A DNA stretch of 64,000 bases, from positions 1 through 64,000 of the forward strand of contig VXCM01000213.1 of the NCBI GenBank assembly GCA_014773175.1, written 5' to 3'. A program made the translations under genes and the position numbers. Shown piece by piece: positions 35,071 through 48,600 of the stretch. Within the stretch, counting starts at the first letter, position 1. Each line of letters starts with the position of its first letter. The stretch is from Lucifuga dentata. Taxonomy: Eukaryota > Chordata > Actinopteri > Ophidiiformes > Bythitidae. The notes under the pieces were generated by a model. That model was not told the DNA's origin. It worked only from the letters and a program-made list of their open reading frames with translations, and made no database searches.

Positions 35071-36043
35071 TTTTTGGGAAAAGTTTGTGAAAATATGGAT
35101 TTTATCTTTGGTATCTGGTGGGAACCTCATAGTGAAAATTTGCATTATTTCCACAATTAGATAAGATACCTAAAAACTATACACAGTATATAAACAAGGA
35201 TATATACTGTATATGTATAACTAATACATATAGTGTACCACTAATATTACAGTCAAATTAAGTACATAACTTTATGCCAGTTATGTGAACATGGTATAAA
35301 TGTGCAACTTTCTCAATTGCACACCCTTTATATATCATTTGTACCCACTACTATGGTAGCCATATCTGTATTACATGTTTTTTTTTACTTCCTTTTGTCA
35401 TGGTTTGATGCAGACATCTCCCTCCTGAGATCCAAGCAGGAAGTACTTTTAGTTACAGTCTGTCTTTTTAACGCATCAACAACTCTTTTAGAGTGTTACA
35501 AAAACTCGAACAAAACTGCACAGTTAGGATTAAAGGGTTAATACGACAGGAAGGTGAAAACTGTCTGGAAAATAAAATGCGTCAGAAAATGTTGTATCCA
35601 TAGTGAAAATCCAAAATGAAGCCTGAACTGTTAATGAATTTACAGTAAATGTTTTCAGATGTTATTTTTATTTAGAAGACCTGAGTCACCGAGTGAGTCA
35701 TGAGTTCTGTGTGTGTGTGTGTGCGTGCACGTGCGTGCCCGGGTGTGCATGTTTATGTGTCTTTGCGAATAAGAGAAGCACATGGAAACACTTACTGCAG
35801 TGCTGTCACCGTCGACCCCTCCCCTTCCTCAACACACGTACACACACACACACATATACACTTGAATACAAACACAAACATGCACACATACATGTGTATG
35901 CACATACACAAGCATGTTCCCTTTATGTGAGCAATAAAGAGCACATACCGTATGTGTCCATTGTACAAGATAATACATGCACAGCCAGGGGCCAAAAGTA
36001 TAGAAATATTACCATAGAGGTCTGCACATGCACACACACACAC

Positions 36044-36047
<4 letters not shown>

Positions 36048-36100
<53 letters not shown>

Positions 36101-36108
36101 GAGAGAGG
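36048..36108. repeat. (GA)n microsatellite
   Basis: Nearly perfect GA run preceded by CA units. Confidence 0.9.
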
Positions 36109-36191
36109 ACAGTATGATACATTAATCAACTGATATTAAGTTTGAAGGATATCAGTATTTTATGTTACCTAAAGTTTTAGAAAGGATAAGA

Positions 36192-36380
36192 GTTCCTTCC
36201 TTCCTTCCTTCCTTCCTTCCTCATATACTTCATTTTGTGCATTCATTAGTTTAGTTCCTCAGTGCCTTCCTTCCTCCCTCTCTTCCTTCCTTCCTTCATT
36301 CATTCTTGCCTTCCTTCCTTTCCTCCTGTTTTCCTTCCCTTTTTCTTTATTCCCTTTTCTTCTTTTCCTTCCTCTAAAAA
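36192..36380. repeat. (TTCC)n and degenerate polypyrimidine tract
   Basis: Perfect TTCC units at 36192-36221, then degenerate TTCC/TTTC tracts to about 36375. Confidence 0.8.
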
Positions 36381-37438
36381 TACCCAAAGCTGAACGTATG
36401 AATGCTGTGGATACAAAATTTTTCTGCTAATTCTTGTGTACTTTTACTTAAAAAAGAGTTTGAATGCAGACTTTTATTTGTAATTAAGTAATACTGTAGT
36501 ACTTTTAGCGTTTTAGTAATGGGTTTGAGGACTTATTCTCCAGCTCGCAAGCACTTCTACAACAGGAACTTCCATTGTGTTTAGCTTTCCGTAGTAGCAA
36601 CCCAGGCATGAAAAGTGTCCTCTCTGCAGAGCTTTGTGTGTATGTGTGTGCATGTGTGTGCATGTGTGTGCGTTCATACCCATATCCCTCAGGGAGAATG
36701 GAGTCTCAGCATTTATCAGACTTTACTTTGACAGGCTCTGTTCTCTACCTGACTTTTACCCTGAAATCTTAGAGCGGGCGTAATCCTTTCCCCGAGCCGC
36801 CTCCTCGCTCTCTCCTCACTTTCTCCATCGAGTGTCATCAGGAGGGTAATATGAGGCATATGGCTGCTGATGACAATCCCTAATCCTCACACTGATAACT
36901 GATAGTTACCCGCGCACTCCTCATCCCCATCTCATCCTTAAACCAAGAAAAGAAAGGCAGACGTAAGCGTGTCTGCTGATACTCTCTTCTCTCCGCAAGC
37001 ACTCCCAGCTGAGAGTCATTATCTGAAATGACTGATGTGAGAACGGCTGATGGACAAGAACGATATTAGTTTTGGTACTGAAGAGTGAAAGTTACAGTCT
37101 GACTTTCTGAGGAGAAACAGCTCCAGGCTCTTACATGAGATGCATCGAATCAGCGTACAATACATCCCGGAGCATGTGGAGGATTCTGTCTGAATAAAAG
37201 ATCAAAATCCTGACAAGCTGAAGGGTTTTGGTGGTTTGGTATGAATCTTGGATCGGCGTTTATCTAGTAATCTCTAAAAGGCTTCACTTATTTTCAGCAC
37301 TGTGCTTCATCAACATTGAAATATTGTCAATATCGTGATTTACAAGGGAAGGCCATGCAAAGTCATGCAAGTAAAACTTCCAAATTGTTACACATAGTAT
37401 TACATATTCTAAAACTAATTATGGATTATTCAATTACG

Positions 37439-38304
37439 TATACTCAACTATAAGCCGGTCTTGAGTATAAGCCGACCCTCGATTTTGACCTGCAAATTTA
37501 GATTTTTAAAGAAACCTGCATATAAGCTGACCCCCTGATGTTGTTCCATCAATTTATTTGTTTAGCAAATTAGCTGGTTTTATTTTCTGAGAATTGTCAT
37601 AGTATTCCTGTGATTTTCTGAAAACAATCCACTGGTGAACAGCTGATTACCATAAGTGACATTAGCAAACATTAAGTTTTCCGGACTCCTGAATTGCATT
37701 GATGAAGAAGGAAAGCTTTACAAATAAGCTATAATTATCACGACGCTTATTTAGCATATTTAGCTGCATTATGGTGAGGTTTTTTTTTTTTTTTTTTTTT
37801 TTTGTTAAGAATCTCACCTATTATGTGTTTTCAGTAATTATCCTGTACATGAGTTGATGCAGGCCTGTCTATGGACATTCCTCAATACAGAGTTTTGGAA
37901 TTCCCTCCACTGACCCCCTGATGTTGTTCCATCAGTTTATTTGTTTAGCAAATTACCTGTTTTTCTGGGTATTGTCATAGTATTCCTGTGATTTTCTGAA
38001 AATTATCCATGTACCGGTAAACATGGTATTTATGTCAGCAGCTGATTACCGTAACTGACGAATCACGGCTTACTGGCCACTGTCAAATGTGCTGGATAAG
38101 ATGTTTAGTCAGGAAATACATCATTCTAAGGTATGATTTAAACTATTTTCCATGGGTAGTGATAATGGGTAGTATTTCCACCCCTGGAAATTTCCTTCTC
38201 TTGAATCCGATTTGAATTACTCGTGTATAAGCCGACCCCCTATTTGCTTTGTGAAATTTGATTAAAAAAAAAAAACAAACAAACTCGGCTTATACTCAAG
38301 TATA
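37439..38304. mobile_element. TIR element with TATAAGCCGA ends
   Basis: The left boundary TATACTCAACTATAAGCC and the right boundary CGGCTTATACTCAAGTATA are inverted copies. The unit TATAAGCCGACC recurs at both ends. The roughly 865 bp interior has no transposase ORF but contains a direct repeat (37529-37661 and 37911-38060). It looks like a non-autonomous DNA transposon; the superfamily is not determined. Confidence 0.6.
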
Positions 38305-39528
38305 TATGTTATGTCATTAATTTGAAAGTTCTGTCTCTTTCTGACAGGTTTTGGATTCATTTCCATGTTATTTTTAAGGAATTACTGGCTTGTAATTCAC
38401 AAGGCTACACTTTTTTAGTAAACCTACTTCCTGCTTAAAACCAAACAGCCTACATTTGAAGTAAAGTGCAGATCTGTAAAAGTTTAATAGTACAAACTAG
38501 TGACATACTTAGTGGATGTCAGTCACAGGATTGGGTACACGTGGTCTGTTCTCTCATTTAGGGCCTGCCAGTCAGCCAGCCACTCAGCCAGCCAGCCAGG
38601 GCTTTTTAAAGGGCCTGTGATTTGACAGAATCCCTGTGGGGGGAGATGTGGATTAGGATTAGCAGCTGTTTCCCCTCAAACACTAGAGACGATACGCTGC
38701 AGCTACACCGCGTTGATGGCAAATTAATAGATGAATAGAACATGCGTGCTTTGTCTCAGATAATGTGCTAAAGCTCTCCATTTCATAAATAGTGAGGAAG
38801 GTGTCCTTTTCCTGAACCCGGCTCTGTGGAAATGCTGTCACACACACACACACACACACTCACACACAGAAGCAAAGAGGGAAAAGCGAAGGCATATTGT
38901 GGCCATGAGGAAGGTTTAAAACATCATCGGTTTAATCTGAGAGAGCAAAGCCAGCAACAGATTACGCTTCTGCCTCTCAAGCGACTCTGCTGCAGATCTG
39001 GTTTAGATGACCCTGGCTAACACCCTCAGAGACATGAGCTTTTAACCCCAAACTCACACACACATGAGAACACACACACACACGCACACACACACACTGT
39101 CTACATTTATGGCATCCACATACATACATCCACCCACAACATCAAAACACACATATACATACATGTATGCAATTCCACAGGGGCACAAACAATGACACAC
39201 ATACACACAGGATTACACCGGTTCCACTTGCATTAATTTCAGGCTGTTAATGAGACACCAAAAGCCCATGTTGTTACATGGTGAACACATTCTGAGGTGA
39301 AATAACACAACGACCACAAGCAAATCACCCGTCATTCACACTGTCACAGATTCAACCTCAAGTCATGCTGATACTGGTGTGATAGCAGTGGTAGAGTTAC
39401 AAGTTTTCATATTTACACTTTTAAACTCAAATGTACTCAAGAACCAAAAGTACAGAGTAGCATACTCTTTTAATTCCAGTTTAAAATCCATTCAGCGCTC
39501 TGGTTTGCGTGATTTTCATGATCAGTTT

Positions 39529-39810
39529 AGGAAGAAAGGCTAGGGAGGAAGGAAGAAAGGAAGGGTAAAAGGAAAGGCAGGAGTAAGGAAAGTAGAAGTC
39601 AGAAGGAAGGAGGGAAGGAAAATGGGAAATGAATAAACAAAGAAGAAAGGATAGAAGGTAGGAAGGAAGGAAAGAAAGAAGGAAGGACAGAAGGAGGTGT
39701 GATGGGAAGTTTGGGAGTAGGAAGATAATAAAGAAGGGCAAGATGAAGGAGAAAGGAGAAGTAAGAAGAGAAAGTAAAAAAGACTGAAGGAAACAAAGGA
39801 AGAAGGGAGG
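39529..39810 (+). repeat. degenerate GGAA-type polypurine tract
   Basis: About 280 bp with strong purine bias (GGAAGG, AGGAAAG, AAGAAGG), few pyrimidines. Confidence 0.8.
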
Positions 39811-40700
39811 GATTACTTCCTTAATGTATGTAGCTCCAAGTTTTGGAGGGAAGTCTAAAAAGAAACACGTCCAATTTGAGCTAATATGATCATGAATGAT
39901 GTGGAGGGGCCCCAAGAGCAAAATCTCACTGGGGGCCCCGTAAAGTCTAAGGCCAGCCCTGGTCTGTGGACACCAACCCCTTTAAACTGCAGCACCAACC
40001 ACACAATTAGCTCCACGTGAGTTAATGACTACGCTTCTACATGTGAAAACCTTGGAAGAAAAGTTCGTTTTGCAGAAGTCTACTGTTCATTGCTGTCACA
40101 CTGACATTACTCTGCATAATTTACCATATTTTCTTAAAAACAGCCAGAACATCCATGTTTAATAGAAACATGCATTATTTAGAAAAATGCAGGCTGACCT
40201 AGAACTTAACCTTTACTAAAGAAAGNTAGAGAAGGAAAGAGGGAGAAAGTGAAATACGGGAATACGGGAGAGGAAAACGGATCTAAAAGAAGAATGAATT
40301 CGATAGCGGTTCACCACAATACACATGAGACCTGCAGGGTGAGTCAGAAAGGAGATCTTCATGTCAAAGGAAGAGACAACGAGACAAAATTTTCATGCAT
40401 GAGTCACATCTGATTTAATCCTGATTTTCAATCAAGAGGAAATTATGATTTTTCAACTCAGAAACCTGTGAAAAAAGTTCCTCTCTGCTGTCACAAATCC
40501 AGTTTTTGCTAGTTTCAGCCCAAGACGTCAATGAGTCTTAAACTAATTGGTCTGAAAGATCCACCTCTTCACCCCTCCCCCGCTCATGCCATTTGTGTCG
40601 TTATGTGGAGCAAATCACGCTTTTTCTTCACACTTTACAATTGCAAAGTTTAACCACTCAAACCGCATGGAAAATGTCCCCACACCCTTAAATAACTGTA

Positions 40701-40703
<3 letters not shown>

Positions 40704-40739
<36 letters not shown>

Positions 40740-40763
40740 ACAGAGAGAGAGAGAAAGTGAGGG

Positions 40764-40815
<52 letters not shown>
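40704..40815. repeat. (GT)n-(GA)n compound microsatellite
   Basis: GT run to 40737, then GA with a GGGG interruption to about 40814. Confidence 0.9.
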
Positions 40816-41382
40816 ACACCCTGATGTTTCCTGTCTCCAAATAAAGGCTGTTTGTGTGCGAGTATGCATGTACATGTGTGCATTGCATGTATGTGCATAC
40901 ATGTGTGTGTGTATGTGTGTGCCTGCATTTCATTTTTATAATCCTAATAAGTTGTATTTAACTTTTCTGAAGTGCAGGTTAAGGTTAACTAAATCCTGAA
41001 GGTAATGAAGCTAAAATTGAAAACTTTTCTTGCTTTAGCTAAAAAAAAAAAAAAATTGCAGTCGAAAATATTGGAAGCATTTTAAAATTCTTGAAATTAT
41101 AATATTGTTGGTTGTAAAGCCAACAACATCAAACTTATCTTATATAAAACAAGATTGTTGTAATTTCTAAAAACATTGTTTGGAAATACAATTTTCCTCT
41201 CTCCCCAGACTTTTTAAATGTTGAATTTAAAAAAGAAGCTTAAGGGGAAATTTAAGGGAAAATCTATACTTTAAGATGATACTCAGTATCTTTCATTTAT
41301 TTTAACCGAGAGAGATTTCTGTGATCAGATAGAAATGACAAAGTGCTGAGGTTTCATGTCTTTTCACTTCCTCTGTGATTTC

Positions 41383-41383
<1 letters not shown>

Positions 41384-41435
<52 letters not shown>

Positions 41436-41509
41436 TGCAGGAAAGAGAGAGAGAGAGTGAGTGTGTATGTGTGTGAGAGAGAGAGTGTGTGTGAGAGAGG
41501 GTGTGTGTA

Positions 41510-41541
<32 letters not shown>
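41384..41541. repeat. (GA)n/(GT)n compound microsatellite
   Basis: A long GA run followed by alternating GT and GA blocks. Confidence 0.9.
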
Positions 41542-41543
<2 letters not shown>

Positions 41544-41863
41544 TCCCTATCTGTACTTGAACACTCACCACCACAAATAAATGAGTGTGATTCATCACTT
41601 CCTTCCTATTAAGCATGAATAGTGCAAGAGAGCGGAGGGTGTAAACCAAACGTTACAGTTCAGGACACCAGGTTCTCCACCCCTCTGTATGCACGTGCAT
41701 ACAGGCATGCAGATTGTGTGTGCATGCTGTACGTGTGCATGTTTGCGCACCTCCATACATCTTCATACATGCAAAACATTCATCTGTACATAAGATAACC
41801 TGCATTTAGCAAGTCAGCTTTTCTGACAGTTTAAGTGTGCGTATGGTGAGTGTGAGGCATCTG

Positions 41864-41869
<6 letters not shown>

Positions 41870-41911
<42 letters not shown>
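41870..41911. repeat. (GT)n microsatellite
   Basis: About 20 GT units. Confidence 0.9.
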
Positions 41912-41914
<3 letters not shown>

Positions 41915-43076
41915 GTGTGTTGTACATGCAGTACATGCTGTGTGTGTATTTGAGGGCCTCCGCAAGCTCCGCTTACGACCTCTGGTGCCATCTGCCAGTG
42001 ACAGGGCAGAAATGCAAATCAGACCCAGTCCCATAATACACCATGCTCGCTCCCTCCATTAGAGCAGCCTGCAGAAATAAACTAGGTCAGACAGACCAGC
42101 AGCCAGCTGTGTGTGTGTGTGTGTTCACATGCACCCTCCCTTTGTGTAGGGAGACAGCTATACATGTGTGTGGGGGATGGGTTTGGAGGGTTCATAATAT
42201 CCTTAGTGTCTACTTGTAATGCTGCACACTTAACCATCACATGCCGCATATACAGACGAACAGCAGAGTTCAACAGTCCTTCACAGATTTGAGATTTTGG
42301 GAGGCTGTTCCAGGCTGCGTGCCAGGCCAAAGGAGCTGGATGACAAATAAAGGCTCTTATCTGAGGCTGAAATTAGACCACAGCCAGAGCACGACTGATA
42401 GGGAGCGTATTAAACTCTCCAAAGCCAACCACCAGGGAAGGTGATGCAACGCAGAGGCAACGCTGGCGTAATGCAGACAGATGCGTTCTTCTCTCTCATA
42501 TTGCTGCGACGCCTTTGAATTATGAAAGAGGCCCCATGTACCTCTTCATCTTCCTCTTCATCTCGTCATACTCACAATATACTGTTTGTTTTCATTAATG
42601 CTGCGTGCTCGGATTCTCATTTTCACTGTTGATTGCGCTAAAAGTCCTTCACTTGAAAATAAAAAATAAAATAAAATCTGCTTTGTCTCATCAAGCACAC
42701 TGCAAAGAGTGGACTCCAGCAAAGTCTGCAGATATTGTCTGAAGATAAATCAATTGTATTTTTGACTTACTGAAAGAAAATAATCTTACCAGGAACAATA
42801 CGATAGATTATTAGCCTCTTTCCAAGATAGGTGGTCTTCATATGTTCTAAAACGATAATGTATATCCGTGTATTTTTTTCTGCTAAAGTTGAGACAAAAA
42901 CAAAAGTCTGGAAAATAGATTGCATGGTCAGCACATTATTATCGGTAACACCTTTTTAAAGATAATTATTTACTCATAAAAGGCTTATTTTCTTAAAACA
43001 GATTATTTCAACCTGTTATTATACAAAACTACTTGTTTCAGGAAGTTTCTAGAAATTATTTTTTTACCTGCTAATT

Positions 43077-43281
43077 ATTACTAGCAGGTGAAACATTGAA
43101 TTTTAAGGTGGGTGTACTGCCTGAACATTTGATTTTGAAAGATTAGGGAATTTGGCAAAATAACAAAAATAAAAATTATATATGGTTTTATGTTTTAGAA
43201 AATAGTTGGAAGTAATGTAACACATATGCAGGTACTATTTATTGGACCCAAACATGAAAAATCACTGGTATGGTCATTTAA
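43077..43281 (+). mobile_element. TTAA-type MITE copy 11 (right part only)
   Basis: Begins within the element at CTAGCAGGTGAAACATTG and runs to ATCACTGGTATGGTCATTTAA. The left 350 bp are missing. Confidence 0.75.
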
Positions 43282-44061
43282 GCTAGTTCAAGCTATCATT
43301 GTAGCATTTGTAAAGCTCATGCTGCACTAAACACGGTCTGCATGAGGTTAAAAATACTGCTAACATCCATGACATAAACACAGTCTATATACCTAAATAA
43401 ATTAATTAATTCATTAATTTAAAAAATATGACTTTATAAATAAATAGCAGGAGTGACTCAAGCCTGCTATTGGCAGAAAATAAACCTAGCTTCCAAACCC
43501 ATGTAGAGTAAATCATTAAGTTTGTTTAACTGGTTTACTTATCAAATCATCTGTAATTTGGGGGGAATGAATGGTGCACAGCAAATCTAGATTATTCCAC
43601 AAAGAAATATATGCTCATTTTATGTAATAAACATGCAGGATGCAATATGAATTTGAATAATAAATGACTGCGTGCCTCGCAGAATCAATTCAAATGTGGG
43701 CCTACTATTTTTAGACTTTCCATCGTTTCCTTTTCCTGCATTTTCTGTGTTTTCCTTCTTCCTCCGACTGATTTCTGGTATAGATTGTGAATCCAGTCAC
43801 AAGGGAGAGTCAATGATTCTCATTTCCTGCAGGAGGTGTGTGTTAGTGTGTGTTAGTGTTTTTAAGCATGAGAGCCTGATGCATGAAGTTCGATGAAAAG
43901 GTGACATGAGATGAAAAGGTTAATACTTTCCAAGCTAGATGGTGGGTGGTGATAGATAGCTTTGTGCGCACACACATGTATACACACACATACACACACA
44001 CACACATGCACGGGCACGCACACATATGCACACACACATATAATTGTGAGTGTACATGAGG

Positions 44062-44188
44062 CATGTGTGTGTGTGTGTGTGTGTGTGTGTGAGACATCCG
44101 GCAAGAAAAGTGTATTTTCTGTGTGGGTGAATGGAGAAAGTTTCATATAAATGGTTACCATGTTCTTCGAAGAGAGGATTAATTTCAC

Positions 44189-44235
<47 letters not shown>

Positions 44236-44540
44236 AAAGTGGGAAAATTGGAAGAAAAAAGGAAAGTGGAAAGATAAGAAGGAAGGAAGGAAGGAAGGAA
44301 GGAAAAAAGCTAATAAAGCTAATAAAACTAATGAAAGAATGAAGGAAATAAGGAAGAAATGAAGGAATGAAGCAAGAAAAGGAGGCAGTAACAATGAAGG
44401 AAAAATATTAAAGAATGAAGGAAAGGAAGAATAAAAAACACTTAACAATAACAAAATCTTAATGACAGAAGAAAGAACTGAGGAAAAATGGAAGGAAAGA
44501 ACTGAAGAACTGAGGAAAGAAGGAAAAAAATAATGAAAGA
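44062..44540. repeat. (GT)n, (GAAA)n and (GGAA)n with extended polypurine tract
   Basis: GT at 44062-44092, GAAA at 44190-44236, GGAA at 44279-44303, then degenerate GGAA/GAAA to about 44540. Confidence 0.85.
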
Positions 44541-44999
44541 TGAGGTCATCCTGCGTTGAATGTAAACTCTATTGGAAATATTAACTACAGCCTCTGATGA
44601 ATGTTGGGGAGTAAAAAATCTAATCTTTCTCTCTGCAATGTAAAATTACAAAGTTGGAAGCAATATCTCGATACTGCAAAACTGCAGTACTCGTGTAAAT
44701 GTACTGAGTTAATGGAGGACGCCCTTCAGAAGACAATGTGGACAGGTGAAGGACAGGAAGGAGGGTGCTGCAAATAATTTGGCCTGATGGTGTAGCTTCA
44801 TCCCTAACCGGATTTCTCCAGTACCAATATTCCCAATAAATCCATCTCTGTGGAATATTCGCCCTGTATTATTCCCGGCTTTCCTCTGTGTTGGGGAAAG
44901 CGCTCATCTTGGCACGCATTGGAACAAGACATCCAATCCTCTCCATTGTCTTCCACAGCAGACGGCCCGGTGAATGAAAGCTAGAGGCCAAATCCCTCA

Positions 45000-45236
45000 T
45001 CCGTGTACAGATGCAGACTCCCACAGATACACTCATCTCTAACTGGACAGACCAGTGAATGAAATCTCCTAGCACGCACACACACACACACACACACACA
45101 TCGTCTAGTTGCAGCTTTGCAGATTTACATCTTTCACATGGTTTGTATGCAGATGTAAACTGGTGTCTCATGGAGAGAAGGACAACAAGATACTGTGCTC
45201 ATTTTTGGAGATTTGGTCATGAAAAAAGTTTTTAAA

Positions 45237-45270
<34 letters not shown>

Positions 45271-45402
45271 TGATCATTCTTTATAGGCAGAGCTGGAAAG
45301 AAATATAACACGTTTATTAGACTTTTATTTGTCATCTCAAAACCTGCATTGCAAATAAATAAATAAATTAATTAATTAATTAATTAATTTATTTATTTAT
45401 TA

Positions 45403-45448
<46 letters not shown>

Positions 45449-48200
45449 GGAAATTTTGCTTGGAACAAACATTTCTGCCAAGCCACTAAATTCTTGATTC
45501 TAGGGGGAAAAACTAAAATTTTTGATAGGGAAGAAATTCTGCAAACATTTGTAAAAAAAAAAAAAAAAAAAAAAGAAAGAAAGAAAGAAAGAAAAGAAAT
45601 TGAAAAAAATATGTAATAAATAAAATAAATTAAAAATGTACGATTTAGTGTAGAAAGTTCTTTATTTTATACTGGATTCTAGAAAAGTAAAGAAAATAAA
45701 AGAAAGAAACTATTGGGGAAAAAGTAGAAGCAAATTCAAGAAAATTTTGAGTAATCGACTTTAGAACTTTTGAAAAAGTGGTTCTAGAAAATTATTCATT
45801 TTATTCAAGAAAAATCTTCCATACACGATTTTCACAAAACAAATTTATCATTCCATTTAATTGTTTAGATTTGTTTGCATTGCAGCTTTTCAGGTTAAGA
45901 ACGAAATGACAATACCCTCCTTCTTGATACAGAGCGCCCTCTACAGGTGAGTGTGACAGACTCCATAGAAAAGTAATAATTATGAATTATTAGTACATTG
46001 TGCATGTGAGGTTTTGATTGGTCCTCTGGAATCTGTATTATGAAAACTTAACACACTTGATGTAATCCAAAATACCAAAAACAAACAAAACAAAACAAAA
46101 AAAAAACTTCAGGATTATAACATCTTGTACAGTTTTGAATACAGGATTACTTTTTTTTTTTCNAAAAAAAAAACTTCAGGATTATAACATCTTGTACAGT
46201 TTTGAATACAGGATTACTTTTTTTTTTTCAATTGTGGTGTTACTACTTTTACTTAGGAATATGTACACGTGTGGATGAATATTTAGGAGTATTTGCATGA
46301 CTTTGTGCAGTCTTGGCTTTCATGCAGATAGTACAGTACGCTATTTCAGAGCTGCAGAATGATCTGCGCATTCCCCTGAGACCTGTGACATTGACGGTGA
46401 GGTTATTTCCTGTGGTTGAAGAGCAGCATGAGTCTCTTCCTGTTCTGTATGTGAACAAAAAATCAGATCACCAGGATTCTCCCACTGGCTCTGTTTTTCT
46501 GTAAAGAGCAGTTAAGACAAGACATACCAGTTTAGCAGCAGTAGCAAAAGATCCCATGCCATGTTTTTACCTCTAAAATGATCTGATTTCACATTTCATC
46601 TTCCATCATTTCCATCAAGGATGTTATGTTTTCAGATGTGGCCTATTGAAACCTAAAACATAATGAACTGCGCATAACAACTCCAAGTGATACTGAAAAT
46701 TGTCATGGCGCTTTTGGCCTATAGGTCATGTTGAACCATGGTAATCATAAAAGGTCATAAATGAATGGCTGACTCTCTTACATTTTAAATTATTTGACCT
46801 TGCACAAAGCCATAATGTTTCTAGCCAATCAGCACAAGTGTTGATCTCCATGTGTCTGGATCCTGATGCAAATTTTTCAAAACTCTCAGAATTGTTCTCC
46901 TCATAACAAAATTAGAAGACTGAGCTACTTTATTGGTGGTACGTTCTATTTTTTGATGCATTCAAGACATTCAGTAAACTAGCCTCTCACATTGCTGCTT
47001 TAATTGTCTTTGTCCTATGCTATGTTTCCATCTTCTGAGCCTGAATCCTGAACTGTAAAACAATGAATCGGTCTGAGCTTGAGTCTGTGTAAGGAGAATG
47101 TCTTTACAGTTCACCTTCATATAGAAAAAGTAAAATCTGTAATGTCAGTTATATTTAAACGTCAAAGTCACAGCACTATAGCTACTCTGTATTGAAAAAA
47201 ATAAAGTCACTCCCTTTGGAAATGAAGCTTTCAAATTCAGTCTCGATGATTTTTACCTGAAAACTTTGGTTCTATGAAAGAAGTGCCATAGCTCAGCTCA
47301 ACCTCAGGGCGTTAAGCTGAAATGTAGAGCACTCTCACACAACATGCATGAAATTTTAAATTAACAAGTCTGTACTAAACTTAAGAGGGAACATTTCAGC
47401 AAGTACAAAATGTGACACTGACATGCATAAAATAAATTTCTCCCAGATTTGCGAAAACATGTCAGTTTGACTTTCCAAAATGCAGATTTCACAACAGTTT
47501 TTTTTTAACCTTTGAGTTTCATGTATTTGCTTGTTATTTCTGCAGTGACCTAATTTCCAAAAAAAGAGGCAATACATCACGACTTCAGTTAAATAAATCT
47601 AATACACGCAGTAATATTACAGTACAGCGTTAATGAATTTCAGCCTGGAAACAACCTAATCTCTCACTCTTTGCTCGTCTCCTCTCTTTCTTTTTGTTTC
47701 TCTCTAAGCTTCTTTTGCCCTGGGAGAAGAGCTGTTACCTGCTACTCCCTCTCCTTGTGGTCTCTGGGGAGTCTTTGCTACATACGCGGCCCCCTTCCAG
47801 CAGTTTCCTTCATACAACAAAAACATTGTCTTCTTCTGTTTTATTTTTCCTCTCCTCCATCTCAGTGAAGCTATTGCTGTGCTTTTTCTGTATATAACCA
47901 GGGGGCGATTGTAGGTGGAACACATCAGTCGAGGATGATGATGTCTTTCCCCAGTGCTAAATTCTACCAGTTGCACATTTCTGTTGGTGTTTCACAGATA
48001 GTTGACATGTACACTACAGGCCAGAGGTTTGACGCCATCCCCAGATTAAAAAAAAAAATAAAAAAAATCATCAATACACAGTTTGCTTTACAATTTATTG
48101 CACAGGAAATAACAAAAATATATGAAATAAATGTAATTAATTATTTTTTTCCTGTAGTGTACAGTATTATTCTGACAAACTACTGGTAACAGCTTTACAC
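45000..48200. other. gene-free pten-fas intergenic DNA, part 3
   Basis: CA (45077-45101), GT (45238-45269) and AAT (45357-45448) microsatellites, and a single-N join with an identical duplicated flank (46098-46229). A Tc1-terminus-like GTACACTACAGGCCAGAGG lies at about 48007. No gene is supported. Confidence 0.5.
45357..45448. repeat. (AATT)n/(AAT)n microsatellite
   Basis: ATTA/AATT units then about 15 AAT/ATA trinucleotides. Confidence 0.9.
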
Positions 48201-48229
48201 GCCTTTATGACATTAAGTGCAGCCCCACA

Positions 48230-48600
48230 GAAAATATAGAATGAGGCATCAGTATAAAAGCAATTGTGCCAAGCCCCAATAGCTCCCTATTTACTGTACA
48301 AAATTTGATTGATAAATTCAGAGCCTGGTATATAAAGATCAAAACAAATTTTTTTTCGTACGTTTGCCAAAGATGCTCGAGGGATTTTACTTCAGTTTTA
48401 TAGAAATCCTCCAAAGCTGATTTGACCGCATCATTTGAGGCTAAACAGGTTCCAGCTACAGCCTTTTTTTCTTGTGTGGGAAACAATAATGTCTGAGAGG
48501 GCCAAATCAGGTGAGTAGGTTGGGTGTTGAACTAGTTCAAAGCCACAGTCAGACACACAATGTCTGCACGTTGGCCTAGTTTGTCCATTTTGTGTGACTC
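48230..48600 (-). pseudogene. mariner-family transposase relic (C-terminal part)
   Basis: On the minus strand, 48491-48532 reads VQHPTYSPDLALSD, the HPPYSPDLAPSD hallmark of mariner transposases around the last catalytic Asp. After a frame break, 48300-48480 continues with KKAVAGTCLASNDAVKSALE and then DFYKTEVKSLEHLWQTYEK, which fits the C-terminal helix region of the family. Further upstream on the same strand NGQTRPT resembles the degraded DNARPH block. Frameshifts and missing N-terminal parts make it inactive. Confidence 0.7.

Larger units (their letters stand above)
31081..36600. other. gene-free pten-fas intergenic DNA, part 1
   Basis: No supported gene. It holds a GA repeat duplicated around an N (31595-31717), the tRNA-Ile-like pseudogene (32180-32253), and GT/GA/TC microsatellites. 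A motif GGTAACCATAGCAAC near 34200 is found inverted near 32960, and a short dispersed repeat (34560-34640) is shared with 53160-53220. Open frames here are low-complexity. Confidence 0.5.
36600..45000. other. gene-free pten-fas intergenic DNA, part 2
   Basis: No gene supported. It contains the TATAAGCCGA element (37439-38304), polypurine tracts (39529-39810, 44188-44540), GT/GA microsatellites and MITE copy 11. Complex, non-repetitive patches at about 36780-37060, 38560-39010, 42190-42560 and 44720-45040 stand out between simple repeats and could be regulatory. That is inference from composition only. Confidence 0.45.

Noticed and set aside
35693..36133. 146-codon plus-strand frame rich in HT and ER repeats
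   Set aside because: Produced by GT, CA and GA microsatellites.
39481..39921. 146-codon minus frame rich in Leu, Ser, Phe and Pro
   Set aside because: Translation of the polypurine tract on the opposite strand; low complexity.
41302..41649. 115-codon minus frame with SLSL and THTH runs
   Set aside because: Pure microsatellite translation.
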